This document shows positions 44,971 to 56,860 of a stretch of 64,000 nucleotides of DNA, in pieces. The notes beneath the pieces are model-generated. The model made no database searches. It saw only the letters and a program-made list of their open reading frames with translations, and was not told where the DNA came from. The DNA is from Cryptomeria japonica. Lineage: Eukaryota > Streptophyta > Pinopsida > Cupressales > Cupressaceae. The stretch is from contig NW_026729339.1 in NCBI RefSeq assembly GCF_030272615.1, forward strand, positions 1 through 64,000, in the 5' to 3' direction. The translations under genes were made by a program, and so were the position numbers. Each line of letters begins with the position of its first letter. Position 1 is the stretch's first letter.

Positions 44971-44983
44971 AAAGAGGGGCAAA
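44971..44983 (+). promoter_or_regulatory. Polypurine tract, copy 1
   Basis: AAAGAGGGGCAAA directly precedes LTR 2. This is the expected plus-strand primer site; it is nearly all purine. Confidence 0.85.
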
Positions 44984-46837
44984 TGTAGTTACATAAATCT
45001 GTCCACTTAATTAAATGAATACTTAGTATTTATTTGATTATTTAACCATCAATTAATAATTAATTAAATTAATATTTAATAAATTCATCTTAACCCTCTT
45101 CTCCTATTAATTAAATAAATTATTCAATTTATTTGATTTAATTCACTTAACCAAATTCATACCATTAATTAAATAAATAAATCACATTTGTTTAATTAAA
45201 TCTTCTCTCACATTTAAATAAATTAATATTTATTTAAATCCCCCAAAATCCCACCTCTCACATTTAAATAAATAAATCATTTATTTAAATCACCTTTATC
45301 CTCCACCCACTTGTATTTTCCTACAAAAGCAAGTTGCACAATTATTTTAAATAAATAATTTATTTAAATCACCTTTATCCTCCACCCACTTGTATTTTCC
45401 TACAAAAGCAAGTTGCACAACTATTTTAAATAAATTATTTATTTAAAATCCTATTTATCCTCACCCACTTGAAACCTTTAATGGTTTCCCTTAAAGTATT
45501 CAAACTTGATGGCTTTAAAGTCTTCAAACTTGATGGCTTCCTTCTATAGTCTTCTTAAGACTTTAATGGTTTTCCTTAAAGTCTTCAAGCCTTTAATGGT
45601 TCCCCTCAAAGTCTTCAAGCATTTTAATGCTTTATCTTCCTTTTTCTCATTTAAATAAATTAATATTTATTTGAATATTTATCCAAATACAACTTGCACA
45701 CATTTATTGAAATAAATGAATTTTTATTTTAATAAAATCCTATTTTCCCTCACCCACCAAATCCACTTGCAAAATCTAATCCCCTTCTAGATTCTTCTAA
45801 CCCCTTCCTAATTAACTTAATCCATCCCCTAATTATTGTCACATTCCTAAGCAAAATGGAGTCACTTCTCAAAGCCTAAAAGTCTTGGATAACCTTGGAT
45901 AACCTTTGAAAGCTTCCAACCTTCAACCACTAAATGGCTCAAAGTCTTTGATAACCATTGAAGGCTTTCAACCTTCAACCACTTAATCCCCAAAGTCTCC
46001 AATAACCATTAATGGTTACCTCAAACCCTCCCACATGGTTAAAACATTTGTTTTGACTCAACCTCTACCCAACCCAAGGGTCTCATCAAGCCTTTAATGC
46101 TTTGACCATGATTATCTCTTAATCATTTGCACAAAGGTTTATCCTTGCATTAACTCCTAATCCAGTGGGTAATCCTAATTTAGGCTTGACCCTTACCTTC
46201 TAGATAACCATGAGGTCTCCTCAGGCATTTAATGCCTCCAACCTCTTCTCTCAACCCAATCTTATGTTGACACTTGTCACCATTTCATTGGTGCAAATTG
46301 TGCACATGGATCCCCAACTTTCAAGCTTGACCCTTGATTAAACCTTTCAATCCTGGCCATCCATTGCTCCATTTTTCCTATAAATAGAGCCCATTCCTTC
46401 ATAATCCAGATCCTGAAAACTTGTATGCATTTAAGCTATAGACATTTTTAGAGAGCATTTAGCATAGCATAACTAAAATCTTGTCTTTTTGGTTAAAATA
46501 CATCATTTTAGCATCAATAGCATAGTATTTAGCTTTTCATTTCATATTTGAAGCTTAATGTTAAATCTCAATCCTCCATAAGCATCCATAGTACAAAAAG
46601 CTGCTGAGAGCTACACTCATTTGGGACTTGGAGAGGAGAGGAACAAGGGAGGAGCAACTATGAGCATCTTGATTAGCTATTTCATTCTATGTTTATATGC
46701 TTTCTATTTCATGCTTAATATCTCTCTTGATATGCCTGTTTAGGATAATCTTTTGTTGCTAACACTAATGTTTGTTTCTTGTGCTCTTGTGTGTGTTGCT
46801 ATCAAACAGATTTTCTAATCCTTTTTGTAGAGCATCA
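44984..46837 (+). repeat. LTR 2, shared central LTR (1854 bp)
   Basis: Same ends as LTR 1. A 10-bp tandem duplication in 'CTTGGATAACCTTGGATAACC' (about 45890-45903) accounts for the extra length. TATAAATA is at 46379-46386. Through most of its length it agrees with LTR 3 against LTR 1. In the last 160 bp it agrees with LTR 1 at the four sites where LTR 3 is unique, as expected for a recombinant LTR. Confidence 0.95.
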
Positions 46838-46839
46838 TT

Positions 46840-46856
46840 TGGTGAACCGGACGTGA
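46840..46856 (+). promoter_or_regulatory. Primer binding site, copy 2
   Basis: Identical to the site after LTR 1 and again 2 bp after the LTR end. Confidence 0.7.
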
Positions 46857-49573
46857 ATCCAAACACCAAAAAGATCAACTTTTTTTTTTTTAACCAATAA
46901 CATGTTTGAATGTTGAAAATGTCACACAGGTTGCACTTTTGACACTGTTTTGGTGCATTTGACATTATTTTGGCGCTATTCACCCTGTTTCAGTGCTTTT
47001 TCCTTCTCTGTCTTTCCCTTTCTTTTAGTGCGTTTGTGTTAAATAGTGTCTCTGTTCAAACGCAGACTAGCGCTATTGTAACAAAACGTTGTACAAATCA
47101 CCTTGTAACCAAAAAAAAAAATAAAAAAAATTAGGCTTGTAGAAGCCCACCAAATAGGCGGATTTTACTAACTTTTTTTCTCTTTTGTGCAGATTTAAAT
47201 TAGATTAAAAAGTAGATTTATATTTTTTTACTAACTTGTTTTTTGAAGTTGGTTTTAAAAATGAATTCACTTTTTATTTTGGTTTAAAATTAACTTCACA
47301 TTTCAAATTTGGGCTTTTAAAAAAAGAATCACACATTTGTTTGGGGCTCTTAAAAAGAATTTCATTGTTCCAAGGTAAAAAGAACCACAAACTTACACAA
47401 AAACAACTTTATTTATTTATTTATTTATTTATTTTTTTGCAAGTTAGGAAACAAACTTCGTTTTGGTGCTTAAATAAACAAGGCAAAATTTATTTCTTGC
47501 ATCAAGATAAAACTCACAATCCACACTTCCATTTTTGGTGCAAATAAAATTCACAATCAACTTGTCTCATTTTTAAAGCAATTTTACTTCATGCAAACGT
47601 ATTTTTCATTAAGTTGACCAGGATTTTCAAATTCTAGTTTACTCAAGCAATTGCCTTTGAAAATTAAAAAGAACACCATGATTGTTGGAGCAACATCTTC
47701 AAATAGTTAGATCACATTGCAATGATAGATTAAAAAGAACAAGTGTTTTTCGTGTTTGGCACACTTGTGCAAAGAGTTGGTCGAGTGGTCCTACTTCTAA
47801 CACACACTATCCTCTCCCTTGACTTTCGTGGTCCTAGGTGCAAGAGAAAAGTGTTAGTAACACTCAAAATTTTATCTTTTTAAGAGAGGCCTGCCAAGAG
47901 ACACATCACTTTTGGGAACGACCTCAAGCGGTAAATCCTTCGAGCCGCTATAGAAATCAGGTGTGAGCGAAAGCTGTAGCCTTGGGTATAGCTGTTCCTA
48001 CAGTGTAACTGGCCGAAAGGACAAATGGGCCCCACCACCAGTTACAAGGCTCTTAAGTGAGTCACTGCAGAATGAACTTATGTCCAAAAACATCGAACAT
48101 GACTAAACACTTTTAAGTAGTAGCCCACTCGTTCTATTGATTGAGGATATTTGAGATATATTTTAGTGCAAGAGCATAGATGGTTTTGCTCCCAAGATAC
48201 TCACCATACATATTTCCTTGAGTAGAAACATAGCTTTTTGAAAAGTCACTTGTGGCTTGATAAAAGTGGTGACTCCCCCATCATAGGGATCATCTATTTG
48301 TTATGCTCGTGCAAGACTTAGTATATCACATCCTTACCTGCCAAGGCGGGATTCATAAGGTATGTAGTACCAAAGTCGAAGAAATATCAAGATGTGGGCT
48401 AAATTTATCACAACTGGCCATTTGACCTTAGGGATAAAAAGTGTTTGAAGTGTGTTCGTTTTAAAGACCAAGTGCAAATTGAGCCGACTTCAGGCTTTGG
48501 AAATACACCTTAAAATACATCTAAAGGAAGGGTCAAAAACAAGTCCAAGGATTGGGTTGATCTAGACCCATACTCATTTGTGCCTTTGAGGCAACATTCT
48601 TGTGTTTGTGTGCTTGCTTTGTTTTCTTGTCAAAGAAAAATCAGAAAATCAATCCCAAAAACATAGTATTCATGCAACATTTCTCAAAAACAAACAAAAA
48701 TACCAAAAACAAAGTGCAAACAACAAAGAGACAAATTTTATGACCATTCTTCACATCTTGCGAAAGAAGAAGCGTCATCAGAATATCAACTTGAAAAGGA
48801 GACCATTAAGCTCAAAGGCTTTGATCAAAAGGAGGAACTTCTTCTATCTCAATAGACAAATCTTTGTCTCACATAGAGTCTTTCTAGATCGCATGTGTCT
48901 ATACCTTCAAGGTAAAACAAACGAGTTTGATTCAGAATCATTGAATCGTAGAGCTTTTATGCAATATAGAGCTCTGAGTTATCACAAAAATCAAGGAGGA
49001 AAGATTAATCCCAACTTCTTCCCAAACGTCTGCATCACCTAGAACACAGCTCGAGAAATACCACCAACACCTGAAAGGGAAGAGATAGAGTTTGTCCCAT
49101 TTGTAACACAAAGTTTTTATTGAAGTTGAAAACATTTTCATCCATCATCTCACTCATACATCATCACTTCATCATCAATCCATCCCAAAACTCTCAAAAC
49201 ATTAAGAGGTTCTTGTCCCAAATTCTCTTTTAGATATTTCTTGAAATCAAACACATCACATCACTTTTTAGATTGTTTCTACATCTAGGATAAGCTCATC
49301 CTAAGAGACACATCTACGCAGGTTAAAACTAGTTCATGAGTGAATCCTCTCATTGCTAGGTAGTCAAAATCTGTAACACGTCTCAGATTTCTCTACACCT
49401 TATCACATCCAAACTTATCAAACAAACAAGCAATTCAAAGAAGGAATTTCGATTACATCTACCTTAAAGTGCTAGAGATCCCCATACAACACAAATCACC
49501 AACCATCAATCTTTCATTTCATCACCAACTCATCATCATCTTCAATCAACTTCAACACAAACTTGCAAACAAA
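46857..49573 (+). other. Tat element untranslated leader, copy 2
   Basis: Near-identical to 32544-35259. The A run is interrupted by a T (about 47110-47130), and the same (TTTA)n tract is present near 47407-47436. It contains the leader ORF at 48740-49042 (100 codons), as uncertain as in copy 1. Confidence 0.6.
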
Positions 49574-51871
49574 ATGGCTCAAACCCGATCACGATCAAGG
49601 CAACGAGAAATAGAAATTGAGGAAGAAGAGGACAACCTCAATGAATTTCAAGAAGCACTTGGAGGAAATGTGAATGACGAAAACCCAAGTACTCCCACTC
49701 CTTCAACAATCGAAAGGGTTCAGCATAACCCTCATTTTAACAGATTATTTGATGAAATACTAAGGAGCAATGCGGATGCTCACTTCTTAAAACTCGCTCA
49801 AGAAGGAGCCAAACTCCCCTCGGAATTTGATCTTGCCCAATTAAGACAAGCATCAGAAAGACAAAGTCGCCATGAGGAGGAAAGGCGTAGAGATCCCATC
49901 AGATATAACATCCCTCGAGGTAACCCACCACCTCCTCCTCCAAATGAAATGGAGATGTTGCGGCAACAAGTCGAGAATCTCGCCCAACAACTTCATAGTG
50001 GTGTTAAGACCAATCAATTTTCACTTAACGACATCTGTCCCTATCTGTTTGATAGGAATCTTTATATGCCACCCTTTCCACGCGGGTTCGAAACACCCAA
50101 ATTTGAAAAATATAGAGGAAAGGGGGATCCCCGTGATCATGTCCGAGAATTTCATTCCGCTTGTCTTGAAGTGGCATATGAAGACACCTACCTAATGCGC
50201 CTTTTTCCCCAAAGCTTGGGAGGAACAACCACATCATGGTTTTCCCGACTACCAGGTGGCATTAGAACATTTGAGGAACTCATCCAGAAGTTCCTATCTC
50301 ATTACTCTTATAACATTGAACGCGACATCACCATGGCTGATCTATGCAATACCAAACAAAAACCAGGTGAACTATTCTCTGTATTCCTGCAACGATGGCG
50401 CCAAATGTCTAGCAGACGTTCTCTTCAGTTACCTGAACGAGAACTAGTGGAAATTTTCATTTCCAACTTAAATGAAGAAATGGAATTTCACTTGGATGTC
50501 AAAGACACAGACTCTTTTAACGATATGATCATCAAGGGTTTAAAATGTGAAAGGGCACTCATCAAGAAAGGACTCATCAAAATCTTTAATGAACCAAAAG
50601 ATGGTCCTCGCCCGCACTTCAATAGTGATAAACCAAACTTCTGGAACAAGGATAAGAATATCGTCAACGATGGGGTTGTGGATGCTCGAACTATCCAAAA
50701 TGCACAACCTGTGGTTCGGTTTGCAGGACAAAATCCTCCACCTCAGAATAACACAAATGTTCCTTCCAATCAAGGTCGCATCACGTCTCATGATGAACCA
50801 AGACCTCGTCAGCAAAAAAAAAAACGAACATACACTCCCTTAGGGGAACCCATTGAAGCAGTGTTGCGACAACTCCTCTCTCAAAATTTGGTCACTCTAC
50901 CTAAGCTATCAAACTATGAGCCTCAAGTCAAACCAGCATGGTGGAGAGATACTGAACACTGTGAATTCCATCAAGGAAGAGGACACAAGACAAGTAATTG
51001 TCACCGATTGAAAGATCTCATTCAGGATCTTATTGATCGAGGAGAAATTGAAATTGAAGGACATGACCCAAAAACAACCAATAATGATCATCTGATGTTC
51101 AAAAATCCACTTCCATCACAAGATCAAAGGGATCCTTCCACTTCCAGATGAGGCACTGATACCACTGATTATACGCAGGCTGCGTATAACTACACTGTAA
51201 ATCACCTGTATGATGCCAGTGAACAAATTGCAACTATCACCTTCAAAAATCCCACCTCAAATTGCAATGTTGTTACACGTCGTGGCAAGGTCACAATAAA
51301 GGCAGCTCCACAAGGCACCACCTCCATCCCAAAGCAGTACAATCTTGTGGAACAATTAGACAAAACCCCTGCACTTATATCCATTTTGGAGCTTTTACGT
51401 CTGTCACCCTCTCATAAAACAATCTTGGATCAAGCACTCCAAGAGGCGTCAGTCCCTACAAACCTGAACACGGACCAATTTCAAGCCATGGTTGGAAATC
51501 TAAAGTCATCACCTTGTCTCACTTTTTCCGAAAGTGACAACTCTTCTTTCCAACAACCTCATAATGCTTCGCTACACATTGAAGGCTTTATCAACCAACA
51601 CAGGATCAAGCGAGTCTTGATAGATAATGGAGCAGGCCTAAACATTTGTACACTACAGTTGGTCACAGCATTGGGATATGCAATAGAATCAGTGGATCCT
51701 CGCAAGAAGATCACCATCAAGGCCTATGATGATGCAGAGCATTCATCCAAAGCAGCTATGGTACTACCAATCCGAGTGGGCCCTGTGGTAAAGCACATCA
51801 TCTGTCAGGTTTTGGACCTTCCTCTGCCATATAATCTATTATTAGGGAGACCTTGGATACATGCCATGTAA
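49574..51871 (+). pseudogene. gag-PR: Tat gag and aspartic protease, copy 2
   Basis: Same start and domains as copy 1. The knuckle is at 50960-51001, and the protease Asp codon is 51623-51625 in a DNGAG context, the more regular form. A private TGA at 51149-51151 (CGA in copy 1) cuts gag from protease. The shared TAA at 51869-51871 closes the frame. Apart from this, differences are scattered substitutions (for example Asp for Asn near 50509, Arg for Gly at the K-rich stretch near 50825); there is no frameshift. Confidence 0.85.
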
Positions 51872-53557
51872 GCTGTTCCATCTACCTACCATCAATGTAT
51901 CAAGTTCCCACATAACGGTACAAAGATCACAATCCTGGGCGATGCAAATCCCTTTGCATTTTGCCATAATATCAGCCATCAACCAGAAATTACTGTTCCT
52001 AATAATAGGGAAGCCATTTCCTCCACATCATATGTAAGTCCTGCCTCTCTTGCCAGTTCGAACACCCCTATACCCAAGAAAGAAAAGCTTAAGATGAAAT
52101 TAGCAAAGGAAGGTCCTGGGGAATACAACTTGAGTCAACTCTTTTGTGTGGGAAAAATGCCCACTTCTCCTAGAACTCATGGTAAACCACAGCAGGTACT
52201 CCAGCAACCACTAAACATACCAGCATGTGCTTTGACACCTTTCATTCTTGGAAAGAGTCAAGAGGAAGAAACACAAGATGAGGACCTGGCAGAATGGATC
52301 TATAAAGATCCCATCACCATTGATAAACCACGAGTTACGCTTCCTATAGAACAGTATGGCAAAGGTCTCCTCATTATGCAAAGAATGGGGTATGATGGTC
52401 AAAGTGTTTTGGGATATTGAAAACAAGGACGACATGAACCCCTGCTGCCGGAATTCAAGCCCAAAGGTAATACAGGCCTCGGCTTTGAAAAAGAGATCTT
52501 TCCTAAACTCAAGTTCAAAGGAAAACCCAGCAAACCATTTTGTCCACCTACTGCAAAGCGGGCACCTTTCATAATCAAAGCACCCTCAAGCACCATCCCA
52601 ACTACCCCACCGAGGCTCAGAATCCCAACACAACTATCACCAATGCCAATCATCCCACCAATTGAACCAGTAATCCCATCAGCAGCACCATTAGCAGCAG
52701 CAACTGTATCAGAACCCGCAGCAGCATCTATGGCACTAGCAGTTCTAGCAGAAGCAACTAAGTCAATATTACCGATACTCCCTGTACCCTATTCTTTTAT
52801 CCCCGTCAATCTTCCTTTAACACCGATCATTACAAAGGTACATCAACCAATCACACCTGCGGTATTTAACTCAAAGGACATCCCAGTATGGTATAGTAAT
52901 CGGATGCTGGAAAGTGATTCAGAGACTGACTCACATGAGTGGGAATTTGATTCTGTACAGCTTAACACTTAAGATGAGGAAGACACATCACCACCTCCAC
53001 CACGCAAAGATATCCTTATTTACGGAGAAGCACAGATAAAGACCACTTGGGTTCCTGAGCTGGAAACGTCTTCCACAGACCCTACGTTTCATCCTACGCC
53101 TGATTCTGACAGGGAGAGTACCATTAACGACCTTCACCATAATGTCTTAACCCTCACTGATATATCTAACGCACTTAACCTAATGGATGAAGTAATGCCC
53201 ATTATCCACCCTAAACTCATCGAATGGAACCAACCAAATCCCCCATGTCTTGACCTCTTCCAAAACGATGAGGTTATCATTGACTTTTTGGAATTAAGGG
53301 ATAATCTACCAAGCGGGGATCACAAAGCTGGATTCGCCATTGAACTTAATAGCGCAGCATACTTCGGGGCGAATGCCAAACCTTTCAGCTGCAAAAATAT
53401 AACAATAAAACATGGATCTACCAGTGAAAACCACACTGTGGCACTATTTGATCCGACAAAAGTAAAAAGAAAGAGCGTGTCCAACAGTGAAAACCTCTCT
53501 GAGGCACCTGAGGATGAAGGGTTTGACATCCTCCCTGCTAGTACACAACAGGAATGA
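51872..53557 (+). pseudogene. Tat polyprotein linker with G-patch-like motif, copy 2
   Basis: As in copy 1. The G-patch-like segment is at about 52355-52490, with the same TGA (52418-52420) in the middle. Private stops are TAA 52970-52972 (TCA in copy 1) and TGA 53555-53557 (CGA in copy 1), whereas the copy 1 stop at 38395 reads TCA here. Confidence 0.65.
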
Positions 53558-55768
53558 TCAACGATTCTCATCGAGGAAACCAAAGAATACAATGTGGGGA
53601 CTCTTGAAAATCCTCATATCATACATCTGGCATCTCTTCTCACTCCAGAGGAACAACCTAAATTTATAGAGTTCTTCCAGAAGCGTCAGATCAACTTTGC
53701 ATGGTCATATGCAGACATGCCTGGGCTTGATCCTGATTTAGTCATGCATCACCTCACCATAGCAGAAGGAGCCAAACCTGTCAAGCAGAAGCTTCGTAAG
53801 ATGCATCCCCAGATTGCAGTGCTAGTCAAAACAGAACTCAAGAAACTCCTAGATGTTGGTTTCATTAGGCCAATTGATTATGCAGAATGGATCTCCAACA
53901 TTGTGCCTGTCGGCAAACCAAAAGGGGGCATCCGCATTTGTACTGACTTCAGAGATCTGAATAAGGCATGTCCTAAGGATGACTTTCCCCTACCAAATAT
54001 CGACATCATAGTGGATCTAACAGCAGGACATGCGATGCTTTCACTCATGGATGGCTTTTCCGGCTACAATCAGATAAAGATCGCACCCGAAGATCAACAT
54101 AAGACTGCCTTCACATGTCCATGGGGCACATACTGCTGGAATGTAATGCCTTTTGGTCTAAAGAATGCAGAAGCGACCTATCAAAGAGCAATGACCACCA
54201 TCTTCCATGACATGATGCATACTATGATGGAAGATTATGTGGATGACTTACTAGCAAAATCACTTACTAGAGAAGGACATCTCCACATCTTAGATCAAAT
54301 CTTTGATAGATTGGAACAATATCATGTTCGACTCAACCCAAAGAAATGTGTCTTTGGAGTGACCTCCGGGAAGCTTCTAGGATACATTGTCTCAAGCAAA
54401 GGCATTGAGGTCGATCCAGCAAAGGTTAAGGCAATAATGGACATGCCACCTCCAAAGAATATCAGTCAGCTAAGGACATTACAAGGGCGGCTTCAATCCA
54501 TCCGAAGATTCATTGCACAATTGGCTGATAAGTGTCACCCATTCACACACTTGCTACACAAGAACATCCGCTTTCAGTGGGATGCCAGATGCCAACAAGC
54601 ATTTCAGACGCTTAAAGACTATGTCATGAATCCACCATTGTTGATGCCACCAGATCCAAGTAGACCGTTGTTACTTTATATCTCGGCAACAAGTACAGCA
54701 TTGGGTGTACTACTGGCACAACATAATGCAGAAGGAAAAGAATGTGCTATATACTACATCTCTCGCACACTGGTTGGCTATGAACTCAATTACACACCTA
54801 TTGAGCGAGCTTGCCTAGCAGTAATCTTAGCAGCCACTAAACTGAGGCACTATCTGTTGACACACAAGGTACAACTCATCGCAAAGATTGATCCACTCAA
54901 GTATTTACTCAGCAAAGCAGCATTGACAGGTCGCTTGGCCAAATGGGTAATGATTCTAAGTGAATTTGACATCGAGTATGTGGACCGTAAAGCTATCAAA
55001 GGGCAGGTCATTGCAGATCAGTTGGTCGATGCACCACTCATAGGCGATCATCCCCTCATTTCCAATTTTCCAGATGAAGAGATATTCATGATCATAGAAG
55101 AACAACCATGGAAACTATATTTTGATGGTTCATACACTAGGCACGGCTCAGGGGCAGGCATTTTGTTTATCACACCTCAAGGTGATAGCATCCCGAAGTC
55201 TTACAGGCTCACATTTCCATGCACAAACAACATAGTAGAGTATGAGGCTTTGATCACAGGACTCAGGTTAGCCGTACAATGGAAATTACAAGAACTACAA
55301 GTATATGGCAATTCCCAACTAGTCATTCGACAAGCAACAGATGAATATCAGACCAAAGATGATAAACTCATGCCATATAAGCAAATGGTGGACACTCTAA
55401 AGACATCATTTACTACTATCACTTTTGAGCAGATACCAAGAGATCAGAATCGAGTTGCTGACGCTATGGCTACCATCACATCTCTCCTAGATCTTCCACA
55501 ACATTCAACATGCTACGAGTTCTTGGTAGAACAACTTTGGATCCCCGCTTATGATATCCCTGAATCCGAGATGATATGTCACCTTGTTGGTTCTGAATCC
55601 CCATGGTACGGTGAGTTCTACACCTATCTTCGCGATCATACCCTTCCTCCCAACCAATTGAATAACCAACGAAAAACCTTCATTCGCCAAACTGCTCGAT
55701 ATACCATTATTGCCGAAACCCTATACCGACGTAGTCTTGATGGTACTCTCCTTCGATGTCTGGAATAA
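53558..55768 (+). pseudogene. pol: Tat reverse transcriptase, RNase H and second RNase H, copy 2
   Basis: The best-preserved pol segment: one open frame of more than 720 codons through RT, RNase H 1 and second RNase H. RT has IRICTDFRDLNKACPKDDFP, FSGYNQIKIAPEDQHKTAF, and YVDD at 54236-54247. One private change is in the conserved LKNAxATYQ (Glu for Gly). In the second RNase H, Asp (LYFDGS), Glu (VEYEAL) and the final Asp (RVADAMA) are kept, but the third acidic site is Asn as in copy 1 (codon 55310-55312). The frame ends at the shared TAA 55766-55768 between RNase H and integrase. Confidence 0.88.
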
Positions 55769-56860
55769 GGTGAGATAACAAAGGCTTTGGAAGAGGTACA
55801 TCAAGGAATTTGCGGGACTCATTCAAGTGGCCCATCACTTGCCAAGAAACTCCTGCGAGCTGGATATTATTGGCCATCTATGGAAAAGGATTCCTACTAC
55901 TTTGTCAGAAAATGCAAGAAATGTCAAGTTCATGGCAACCTGATACATGCACCAGCTCAGGAACTACAACCAATCATGACACCATGGCCTTTCTGTCAAT
56001 GGGGCCTTGACCTTGTGGGTAAGATTCATCCATCTTCATCCAATGGCCATAAATTCATTATTACCGCTACCAAATATTTCACAAAGTGGATCGAAGCTGT
56101 TCCACTTACCCAAGTCACCGGCAAGCAGATCGCCTCATTCATCCTCAACTACATCATCTGCCGGTATGGTGTACCCATGTCCATCATCACAGATAACGAT
56201 CTTCCTTTCAAAAATCAGGATGTCTGTGAGCTTTGTGAGAAATTTCATATCCAACATCGCTTTTCCACCCCCTATTACCCACAAGGCAATGGTCAGGCTA
56301 AAGCATCCAATAAAAACATATTGAGAATCCTAAAGAAGACAGTCAATGATGCCGGTCGTGATTGGCATGTTCAATTGAATCCAGCATTATGGGCATATCA
56401 AACTAGCATTCGAACCCCTACAAGTGCAACTCCTTATTCATTGGTCTATGGTGCAGAAGCTATCTTACCTATTGAGGTTGAGATACCATCATTACGAGAT
56501 TCCTTGCATAATCTCATCGATGATGAAGCATACAGAGTCTCACGTCTTCAGGACTTAGAGTTACTTGATGAGAAGCGACAAGCTGCATACAATCACCTCA
56601 AAGCCTATCAGTAGCGCATGAGTAGAAGCTACAATCACCGAGTTAGATCTCGTACATTTGAGGTAGGTGATCTTGTTCTTCGAGAGAATCCTCGCAACCA
56701 ACCAAACAGAGAACATCAAGGCAATTTTGAATCAAATTGGCTCGGCCCATATGTTGTCACTGCTGTATTCGGGTCTGGGGCATATCAGTTGGCTACATCA
56801 GACGGAGAACCGCTCGCAGATCCAATCAATAGCATGCACCTCAAACGGTTTTATACCTAA
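55769..56860 (+). pseudogene. int: Tat integrase, copy 2
   Basis: Open from 55769 to the shared TAG 56612-56614, then open to TAA 56858-56860; the private stops of copy 1 are absent. The HHCC region and the first two catalytic Asp are present, but the residue two after the second Asp is Asp instead of Gly (ITDND). The third catalytic residue is Lys as in copy 1 (codon 56300-56302). The C-terminal domain ends MHLKRFYT. Confidence 0.87.

Noticed and set aside
44608-44988. 126-codon plus-strand ORF near the 3' end of Tat copy 1 (and 58922-59302 in copy 2)
   Set aside because: It overlaps an antisense frame of similar length, runs through the polypurine tract into the LTR, and has no domain. Presence in both copies only reflects recent duplication.
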